This document shows positions 1 through 6,900 of a DNA stretch of 64,000 nt, piece after piece. Made by a program: the position numbers and the translations under genes. Position 1 is the stretch's first letter. Each line of letters opens with the position of its first letter. Origin of the DNA: Azolla caroliniana. Taxonomy: Eukaryota; Polypodiophyta. The notes beneath the pieces were generated by a model. The model made no database searches. It saw only the letters and a list, made by a program, of their open reading frames with translations, and was not told the DNA's origin. The stretch is taken from assembly GCA_043228905.1 (NCBI GenBank), contig JBHGNT010000156.1:1-64000 (forward strand), given 5' to 3'.

Positions 1-1558
1 CTAGAATTGGAGCTGATGTGAACGCCTTCTTAAGACTCTCGAAAGCCATGTCCGTTTCTTTAGACCAGATAAATGATTGTCCTTTCCTGGTGAGCTGTGT
101 GAGAGGCAGAACTATTTTTGAGTAGTCTTGTATGAACTTTCGGTAAAAATTTGCAAAGCCTAGGAAGCACTGCACATCCCGCACCGAACGCGGAGTTTGC
201 CATTCTACCACCGTTTTGACCTTAGCTGGGTCCATAGAGATGCCTTCTGAGGAGATGACATATCCGAGAAATTCCACCTGGTTGCACCCGAAACTACATT
301 TCTCTAGCTTTGCATATAGCCTATGTTCTCGAAGTCGTTTTAGTACTAATAGTACATGAGAATCATGTTCTTCTTGGGTCTTTGAATAAACCAGTAGATC
401 ATCTAAATAGATGATCAGAAAATCATCCAATAGATCTCGAAATATATCATTCGCCATGTGCTGAAAGACTGCTGGCGCATTAGTGAGTCCGAACGGCATG
501 ACCGTATACTCGAAGTGCCCATATCTGGTGCGAAACGCGGTCTTCCATTCATCTCCTGGTCGGATTCGTACGAGGTTATAGGCTCCTCGTAAATCGATCT
601 TCGTGAAGAACCTGGCACCATTGATTCGTTCTAAAAGACTTGAGATAAGGGGAAGAGCATACCTATTTCTTATTGTAACCTTATTCAAGCCACGGTAATC
701 TACAACAAGTCGAAGCGAGCCATCTTTTTTCTTGACGAAGAAAATGGGTGCGCCGGCTGGAGATTTCGAATGCCGAATGAAACCGTTCTCCAAATTCTCC
801 TCTATATAGGCTCGAAGGACTTCTAGCTCGGTTGGTGACAAATTGTAGATCGGCCCCCATGGCGGCTCTTTTCCCGGTTGTAAGTCGATGGCGCAATCGT
901 ACGGCCGATGATGAGGAAGTGTGTTGGCTTGTACTTTATCGAACACATCAGCGTACTGACGATACTTCTCGGGGAGTTGAACAGTACTGTCTTCTTTAGT
1001 GGTGATGGAGGGGTTTACTGATATTGCGAAAAGGAACATCTCCTCCTTGCGCCCTTCTTCACGCAACTGATGTAGCGAAATGGTTGGCATTGTCTTTTGG
1101 GTTTGTCGACACCGGATTGCCCTTGTTCTCCAATCTATGTTTGGATTGTGTAATTCGAACCATGGTAATCCTAAAACTATGGGATGTTCTGGGATACTAA
1201 TAATATTAAACGACACTACACATGCTAAGTTATCTAGGACAATATTAACAGGTTCTGACTCTTCTATGATATTCCCAGAAGCAATGGGACGACCATCAAT
1301 GACTACTACTGAGGCTGGACACGGGAGCTTACTGAGGGATATCTGATGGGCTTGGGCAAAATTCCTATCCATAAAACAAGAATTAGCTCCGGAATCTAGA
1401 AGTGCTAAGGTATGTACTGGAGGGGTACTTTTAGTACTAACTGCTACTTGGGCTACGAACACATCACTAACTTGCTTAGAGGGAATGGAACCACTAATGG
1501 GCTGCACAGATCTAGGGCTGTCCAACCAAATGGCTCCTATTTTGGCTGGACTTAATAG
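1..1558 (-). CDS. pol: pol polyprotein, partial (aspartic protease + reverse transcriptase)
   Basis: The frame is -1 relative to gag. It is open from 1579 (after a TAG at 1580-1582) to the window edge, and is presumably entered by frameshifting at 1558. The protease active site reads LLDSGAN, with the catalytic Asp codon at 1394-1396; a VLGLPWF segment near 1150-1175 is the usual second protease block. Reverse transcriptase follows: VVDYRG at 689-706, IDLRGAYN at 575-598 (first catalytic Asp at 593-595), MPFGLTNAPAVFQ at 461-499, the YLDD catalytic motif at 398-409, and FLGFANFYRKFI in the thumb/connection near 131-166. The translation then reaches the segment that normally precedes RNase H and leaves the window. 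About 519 codons are visible, with no stop. The role is processing of Gag-Pol and reverse transcription of element RNA in virus-like particles. There is no ATG start of its own; expression depends on gag translation. Confidence 0.95.
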
Positions 1559-1564
1559 TTTAAC
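1520..1564 (-). promoter_or_regulatory. -1 programmed ribosomal frameshift signal, gag to pol
   Basis: On the minus strand the heptamer GTTAAAC (1564-1558) lies in the gag frame as G TTA AAC. It is followed by 6 nt (TATTAA, including the gag stop) and then an 11-bp hairpin: arm GTCCAGCCAAA (1551-1541), loop 1540-1531, arm TTTGGTTGGAC (1530-1520), fully paired with one G-U. Heptamer, 5-9 nt spacer and stable stem are the standard -1 frameshift arrangement, and slipping back one base enters the open pol frame exactly at CTA (1558-1556). GTTAAAC differs from the ideal X XXY YYZ at its first base, but the same RNA heptamer is used by an arterivirus. The frames overlap only at 1552-1579, so slippage must occur here. 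Confidence 0.88.
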
Positions 1565-2742
1565 TCTTCTTCTAACTGACTAAGGACATCAAATTTGTTG
1601 ACTAAATTTGGACTATAAGTACTATTAGAACTTTCATGCATACCTAGGGAAGTAGACTCAGTTTTAGCATTATTAAGACTATCAGACACACCTAGGGAAA
1701 CAGACTCGGGTTTAGTACTATTAGTACAGGCAATTATTTGGTTTACCTGTCTTTTTGGTCTATTGGGACAGTTTACTGCAATATGCCCTGGTCCCCCGCA
1801 ATACAAACATAGTCGATGTGCCCTGCGTCGCTGCTTTTCTTCTTCCGATAGTGGTCCGCGACGACGTGTGGTGTCGATCTCCATTGGAGTCGGAGTATTC
1901 GTTGGAGATGTACTGAAGGACTCCCTTGAAAAAGGCTTTGCTACGATTGAAGCATAGGTAGGCTCCGATCTTGTCCTTGGCATTTGGAACTGACGTTCCG
2001 AGCGTCGTTCGAAGAGGCGGTTATCGCATCGCACCGCACGACTGATTGCTTCGGTCAATGATTTTGGCTCTTCGGGGAAAGTTAAGAGTAGATCTTTAAC
2101 ATCATTCCGTAGGCCAAAGCGAAATTGTTCCATCAATGCCTGGTCATCCCAGGGAATATCGCTGGCAAGAAGACGGAAGTCCGCAGCATAAGCTGAGGCC
2201 GGCCGCTCACCTTGGCGCAATCTCCGGATTTTGTTGATGGCGGTTCTGACACTGTCAGTATCTCCGAAACAGGATTTAAACTCGCTCATAAACTCTTCAA
2301 AATTATTTAACATGGGAGAGTTTTTCTCTAACAGAGGGGCGAACCATGCCAAAGCCGTGCCACTAAGTAGAGTGCCAACTAGTCCCACTCGGGATGCATC
2401 GGTGGGATATCGAGAAGGATGCATTTGGATCACTAGACGTACCTGGTTGAGGAATCCTCTAAACTGTGATCTGGTCCCATCAAATTTTGTAGGGAGACCG
2501 ATCTTGGGTTCTCTGTGAATCCCTTGATTACCTGATCCTTGTTGTTGGAGTGATATAATGGTCGCTTCGAGTTGTTGTACCCGTAGCGTCAGCTCCCCAT
2601 GTTGTTGCTGTTTTTCCAGCGCCGTTTGTTGAAGATCCCCCAACAGGCGGTGATTTTCTTGTTCAAGCGCTAAAAATTTCTCTTTTAAGGACTGGAGCTC
2701 CGAGAAAACAGATTGGTATTCTTGAGCGCTAACAGTTTCCAT
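1552..2742 (-). CDS. gag: Gag capsid/nucleocapsid polyprotein
   Basis: The 396-residue ORF starts with ATG at 2740-2742 and ends with TAA at 1552-1554. Residues about 10-68 are rich in Leu, Gln and Glu with heptad spacing and likely form a coiled coil. Residues about 80-245 match the retrotransposon-gag fold: a LPTKFDGTRSQF entry, then LAWFAPLL, then an ASAYAADFRLLASDIPW block and a helix ending in VRCDNR. A basic linker (RRRGPLSEEEKQRRR) leads to one zinc knuckle, C-X2-C-X4-H-X4-C, at residues 312-325 for RNA binding. Residues 346-361 and 362-377 form an imperfect 16-residue tandem repeat. The last codons contain the slippery heptamer that gives access to pol. The product should assemble the virus-like particle and package element RNA. 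There is no frameshift or internal stop, so it appears functional. Confidence 0.95.
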   Translation of the reverse strand: METVSAQEYQSVFSELQSLKEKFLALEQENHRLLGDLQQTALEKQQQHGELTLRVQQLEATIISLQQQGSGNQGIHREPKIGLPTKFDGTRSQFRGFLNQVRLVIQMHPSRYPTDASRVGLVGTLLSGTALAWFAPLLEKNSPMLNNFEEFMSEFKSCFGDTDSVRTAINKIRRLRQGERPASAYAADFRLLASDIPWDDQALMEQFRFGLRNDVKDLLLTFPEEPKSLTEAISRAVRCDNRLFERRSERQFQMPRTRSEPTYASIVAKPFSRESFSTSPTNTPTPMEIDTTRRRGPLSEEEKQRRRAHRLCLYCGGPGHIAVNCPNRPKRQVNQIIACTNSTKPESVSLGVSDSLNNAKTESTSLGMHESSNSTYSPNLVNKFDVLSQLEEELNY

Positions 2743-2824
2743 TTTGATAGGGAGAATAAGGGTATTAGTATGAAGAGAAGGAGGATAAAAGGGAAGGAAG
2801 AGGGAGAGAAAGACCAGATGGAGA
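2743..2824 (-). other. Short 5' leader between primer-binding site and gag
   Basis: An 82-nt untranslated leader on the minus strand, pyrimidine-rich in the sense strand (purine-rich GGA/AAG runs on the plus strand). It separates the primer-binding site from the gag ATG. No ORF or strong structure is seen. A packaging signal would be expected in this region, but none can be identified. Confidence 0.6.
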
Positions 2825-2836
2825 AAATCGGTTCAA
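2825..2836 (-). other. Primer-binding site, self-complementary to the RNA 5' end
   Basis: On the minus strand the sequence TTGAACCGATTT begins two bases inside the LTR end at 2839. It is the exact reverse complement of AAATCGGTTCAA at 3087-3076, inside the LTR about 33 nt downstream of the TATAAAA box, where the RNA is expected to start. It does not begin with TGG, as a site for a tRNA CCA-3' end would. The arrangement copies the Tf1 mechanism, in which the folded-back 5' end of the RNA primes minus-strand synthesis. The match is seen; the priming mechanism is inferred. Confidence 0.82.
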
Positions 2837-2861
2837 ACTGTCAGGAACGCTACCTAGGCGG

Positions 2862-2937
2862 AGAAGGAATTAGTACTAAAAGAAGGATTAGTACAATTGT
2901 TGAGAACAGTACTAAGACAGAGAAGGATTAGTACTAT
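2862..2937 (-). repeat. Three spaced AGAAGGATTAGTAC copies in the LTR (R/U5)
   Basis: On the plus strand AGAAGG-A-ATTAGTAC starts at 2862 (one extra A), and AGAAGGATTAGTAC starts at 2881 and at 2921. In element sense each reads GTACTAAT followed by CCTTCT. The copies are unevenly spaced (19 and 40 nt), so this is a spaced motif, not a clean tandem repeat. Function unknown. Confidence 0.7.
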
Positions 2938-2970
2938 GAGAGGTGTAGAACGTTGAGAGAAGGAACGAGT

Positions 2971-3003
2971 GAGAGGGAGAGAGAGAGAGAAAGAGAGAGA
3001 GAA
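2971..3003. repeat. Purine (GA) simple repeat inside the LTR
   Basis: An uninterrupted 33-base purine run made mostly of GA dinucleotides on the plus strand, hence a CT-rich pyrimidine tract in the element RNA. It lies in R/U5. Such tracts are prone to length change and could differ between the two LTRs. Confidence 0.9.
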
Positions 3004-3075
3004 TGATGATACGAAGGATATATGTATTAGGTGAAGGAAAATATACAATAACAGCTAGAAGGCTTAAGACTGGCG

Positions 3076-3120
3076 TTGAACCGATTTGGTTCGAACTAAT
3101 GCCTTGCGCCTCCTTTTATA
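3076..3120 (-). promoter_or_regulatory. LTR core promoter: TATA box and predicted transcription start
   Basis: TATAAAA on the minus strand occupies 3120-3114. The stretch AAATCGGTTCAA begins at 3087, 33 nt downstream, a normal distance for an RNA polymerase II start. The start is supported independently because exactly this stretch is complementary to the primer-binding site, which fixes the RNA 5' end in self-primed elements. Confidence 0.75.
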
Positions 3121-3246
3121 GTGTCTTCAGGAATACTCCTGAAGTTTCTAGAATGTTCCAGAGAAATCTGGAATATACATCCATTTCCTAATAAAATATA
3201 AATGAAAATAATATACTTCGAATTACAATGTATAATATAACGGTAA

Positions 3247-3286
3247 AGACTCGACCCATGTAACAACAGGTTATGGGTTCGAGTCT
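3247..3286. repeat. Imperfect inverted repeat at the outer end of U3
   Basis: Left arm AGACTCGACCCAT (3247-3259) pairs with ATGGGTTCGAGTCT (3273-3286): 13 base pairs with one bulged T, and a 13-nt loop. It lies 10 bp from the outer LTR terminus. It may be an integrase- or transcription-related structure or a chance relic; no tRNA fold can be drawn around it. Confidence 0.65.
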
Positions 3287-3296
3287 AGTTATGACA

Positions 3297-3301
3297 AGGG
3301 C
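3297..3301. other. Presumed 5-bp target site (AGGGC), right copy
   Basis: The first five bases beyond the LTR continue the satellite monomer at the motif CTCA/AGGGCTGC. Ty3/gypsy elements usually duplicate 4-6 bp of target, so AGGGC should recur next to the other LTR, outside the window. Only one copy is visible, so this is a prediction. Confidence 0.45.
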
Positions 3302-3396
3302 TGCTCTCAACTCACTACTCATGTTTGCTAATTTCGTCATGTCTCTCCACCTGAGTTTCAAAATCTTGATTTTTGAATTCCATATCATAGCTAGGG

Positions 3397-3574
3397 TTGT
3401 TAGCTTCGATTCGCATGTTTGAACACAAAAATCCGATATCACAGGAGCCAGGTATGAACATTTTAATTTACGCAAGGGCTCCTCTCAACTCACTCCTCAA
3501 ATTTGGTAATTTCATCATGTCTCTCGACCTGAGTTTAAAAATCTTGATTTATAAATTCCATATCATAGCTAGCG
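3397..3574 (+). repeat. Example satellite monomer (178 bp)
   Basis: One full period in the phase used here. In the dominant monomer, counted from GCTTCG as base 1: GCATGTTTGAACAC at 11-24, an A5 tract at 25-29, GATATCACACGAG near 33-45, the AT-rich GGTATGAACATTTTAATTTA at 49-68, CTCAACTCACT near 82-92, CGTCATGTCTCTCGACCTGA at 111-130, a short dyad TTCAAAATC-TT-GATTTTTGAA at 133-152, and ATCATAGCTAGCGTTGTTA up to 178. 178 is not a multiple of three, so no reading frame can pass through successive monomers. Confidence 0.9.
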
Positions 3575-3910
3575 TTGTTAGCTTCGATTCGCATGTTTGA
3601 ACACAAAAATCCGATATCACACGAGCCAGGTATGAACATTTTAATTTACTCAAGCGCTCCTCTCAACTCACTACTCATGTTTGCTAATTTCGTCATGTCT
3701 CTCGACCTGAGTTTCAAAATCTTGATTTTTGAATTCCATATCATAGCTAGCGTTGTTAGCTTCGATTCGCATGTTTGAACACAAAAATCCGATATCACAC
3801 GAGCCAGGTATGAACATTTTAATTTACTCAAGGGCTGCTCTCAACTCACTCCTCAAATTTTGTAATTTCGTCATGTATCTCGACCTGAGTTTAAAAATCT
3901 TGATAAATTA

Positions 3911-6900
3911 ATTCCATATCATAGCTAGCGTTGTTAGCTTCGATTCGCATGTTTGGACACAAAAATCCGATATTACACGAGCCAGGTATGAACATTTTAA
4001 TTTACTCAAGGGCTCCTCTCAACTCACTACTCATGTTTGGTAATTTCATCAGGTCTCTCGACCTGAGTTTCAAAATCTTGATTTATTAATTCCATATCAT
4101 AGCTAGCGTTGGTAGCTTCGATTCGCATGTTTGAACACAAAAATCCGATATCACACGAGCCAGGTATGAACATTTTAATTTACTCAAGGGTTCCTCTCAA
4201 CTCACTCCTCAAATTTGGTAATTTCATCATGTCTCTCGACCTGAGTTTAAAAATCTTGATTTATAAATTCCATATCATAGCTAGCGTTGTTAGCTTCGAT
4301 TCGCATGTTTGAACACAAAAATCCGATATCACACGAGCCAGGTATGAACATTTTAATTTACTCAAGGGCTCCTCTCAACTCACTGCTCAAATTTGGTAAT
4401 TTCGTCATGTCTCTCGACCTGAGTTTCAAAATCTTGATTTTTGAATTCCATATCATAGCTAGCGTTGTTAGCTTCGATTCCCATGTTTGAACACAAAAAT
4501 CCGATATCACACGAGCCAGGTATGAACATTTTAATTTACTCACGGGCTCCTCTCAACTCACTCCTCAAATTTGGTAATTTCGTCATGTCTCTCGACCTGA
4601 GTTTCAAAATCTTGATTTTTGAATTCCATATCATAGCTAGCGTTGTTAGCTTCGATTCGCATGTTTGAACACAAAAATCCGATATCACACGAGCCAGGTA
4701 TGAACATTTTAATTTACTCAAGGGCTCCTCTCAACTCACTACTCATGTTTGCTAATTTCGTCATGTCTCTCGACCTGAATTTCAAAATCTTGATTTATTA
4801 ATTCCATATCATAGCTAGCGTTGTTAGCTTCGATTCGCATGTTTGAACACAAAAATCCGATATCACACGAGCCAGGTATGAACATTTTAATTTACTCAAG
4901 CGCTCCTCTCAACTCACTACTCATGTTTGCTAATTTCGTCATGTCTCTCGACCTGAGTTTCAAAATCTTGATTTTTGAATTCCATATCATAGCTAGCGTT
5001 GTTAGCTTCGATTCGCATGTTTGAACACAAAAATCCGATATCACACGAGCCAGGTATGAACATTTTAATTTACTCAAGGGCTGCTCTCAACTCACTCCTC
5101 AAATTTTGTAATTTCGTCATGTATCTCGACCTGAGTTTAAAAATCTTGATAAATTAATTCCATATCATAGCTAGCGTTGTTAGCTTCGATTCGCATGTTT
5201 GGACACAAAAATCCGATATTACACGAGCCAGGTATGAACATTTTAATTTACTCAAGGGCTCCTCTCAACTCACTACTCATGTTTGGTAATTTCATCAGGT
5301 CTCTCGACCTGAGTTTCAAAATCTTGATTTATTAATTCCATATCATAGCTAGCGTTGGTAGCTTTGATTCGCATGTTTGAACACAAAAATCCGATATCAC
5401 ACGAGCCAGGTATGAACATTTTAATTTACTCAAGGGTTCCTCTCAACTCACTCCTCAAATTTGGTAATTTCATCATGTCTCTCGACCTGAGTTTAAAAAT
5501 CTTGATTTATTAATTCCATATCATAGCTAGCGTTGTTAGCTTCGATTCGCATGTTTGAACACAAAAATCCGATATCACACGAGCCAGGTAGGAACATTTT
5601 AATTTACTCAAGGGCTCCTCTCAACTCACTACTCCTGTTTGCTAATTTCGTCATGTCTCTCGACCTGAGTTTCAAAATCTTGATTTTTGAATTCCATATC
5701 ATAGCTAGCGTTGTTAGCTTCGATTCGCATGTTTGAACACAAAAATCCGATATCACACGAGCCAGGTATGAACATTTTAATTTACATACGAGCTCTTCTC
5801 AACTCACTCCTCAAATTTGGTAATTTCGTCATGTCTCTCGACCTGAGTTTCAAAATCTTGATTTTTTAATTCCATATCATAGCTAGCGTTGTTAGCTTTG
5901 ATTCGCATGTTTGAACACAAAAATCGGATATCACACGAGCTAGGTATGAACATTTTAATTTACTCAAGCGCTCCTCTCAACTCACTCCTCAAATTTGGTA
6001 ATTTCGTCATGTGTCTCGACCTGAGTTTCAAAATCTTGAGTTTTTAATTCAATATCATAGCTAGCGTTGTTAGCTTCGATTCGCAAGTTTGAACACAAAA
6101 ATCCGATATGACACGAGCCAGGTATGAACATTTTAATTTACTCACGGGCTCCTCTCAACTCACTCCTCAAATTTGGTAATTTCGTCATGTCTCTCGACCT
6201 GAGTTTCAAAATCTTGATTTTTGAATTCCATATCATAGCTAGCGTTGTTAGCTTCGATTCGCATGTTTGAACACAAAAATCCGATATCACACGAGCCAGG
6301 TATGAACATTTTAATTTACTCAAGGGCTCCTCTCAACTCACTACTCATGTTTGCTAATTTCGTCATGTCTCTCGACCTGAATTTCAAAATCTTGATTTTT
6401 GAATTCCATATCATAGCTAGCGTTGTTAGCTTCGATTCGCATGTTTGAACACAAAAATCCGATATCACACGAGCCAGGTATGAACATTTTAATTTACTCA
6501 AGGGCTCTTCTCAACTCACTACTCATGTTTGCTAATTTCGTCATGTCTCTCGACCTGAGTTTCAAAATCTTGATTTTTGAATTCCATATCATAGCTAGGG
6601 TTGTTATCTTCGATTCGCATGTTTGGACACAAAAATCCGATATCACAGGAGCCAGGTATGAACATTTTAATTTACGCAAGGGCTGCTCTCAACTCACTCC
6701 TCAAATTTGGTAATTTCATCAGGTCTCTCGACCTGAGTTTCAAAATCTTGATTTTTTAATTCCATATCATAGCTAGCGTTGTTAGCTTCGATTCGCATGT
6801 TTGAACACAAAAATCCGATATCACACGAGCCAGGTATGAACATTTTAATTTACATACGAGCTCTTCTCAACTCACTCCTCAAATTTGGTAATTTCGTCAT

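Larger units (their letters stand above)
1..3296 (-). mobile_element. Ty3/gypsy (Metaviridae) LTR retrotransposon, Tf1/sushi-like, 5' half
   Basis: Seen on the minus strand, in order from 3296 to 1: LTR with TGTCA/TGACA ends, primer-binding site, leader, gag, -1 frameshift signal, protease and reverse transcriptase. The window cuts the element just after the RT connection, so RNase H, integrase and the 3' LTR are missing only because of the window edge. Gag and the visible pol frame contain no stop or frameshift apart from the programmed one, which suggests a recent insertion. The gag type (coiled coil, retrotransposon-gag fold, single CCHC knuckle), gag/pol in two frames and self-priming together resemble the Tf1/sushi group of chromovirus-like elements known from fungi and vertebrates; whether this copy carries an integrase chromodomain cannot be seen. 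The right end abuts satellite DNA directly, so the element sits inside the array. Confidence 0.93.
2839..3296 (-). repeat. 5' long terminal repeat (458 bp)
   Basis: The limits were set by the terminal inverted repeat TGTCA (2839-2843) / TGACA (3292-3296), by the primer-binding site starting two bases beyond one end, and by satellite sequence starting at the base after the other end. In element orientation, U3 is 3296-3088 with a TATAAAA box, and R plus U5 is 3087-2839. R/U5 is strongly pyrimidine-rich in the sense strand and carries three copies of a TACTAAT-CCTTCT-like motif. The second LTR lies outside the window, so identity between LTRs (insertion age) cannot be measured. Confidence 0.87.
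3297..3910 (+). repeat. Leading satellite monomers beside the retrotransposon
   Basis: About 3.4 monomers between the LTR and the first 42-monomer unit. The first is truncated at its 5' side by the insertion. It carries CTCCACCTGAG and AGGGTTG variants that are rare in the first half of the array. Continuation of this segment is expected on the far side of the element. Confidence 0.85.

Noticed and set aside
415-896. ORFs of 68 and 71 codons on the minus strand (415-621, 681-896)
   Set aside because: They lie in another frame over the reverse transcriptase, whose own frame is open and carries all catalytic motifs.
1080-3191. Plus-strand ORFs at 1080-1346, 1763-1957, 2231-2518, 2713-2931 and 3003-3191
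   Set aside because: They are antisense to protease, gag, leader and LTR, with no recognisable domain; treated as chance ORFs.
3241-3296. tRNA gene or SINE remnant near GGTTCGAGTCT
   Set aside because: The T-loop-like arm pairs with an upstream segment instead of forming a T stem, and no acceptor, D or anticodon arm can be placed. It lies within the LTR.
2839-3296. tRNA-primed reverse transcription
   Set aside because: The sequence next to the LTR does not begin with TGG and instead matches the element's own predicted RNA 5' end over 12 nt.
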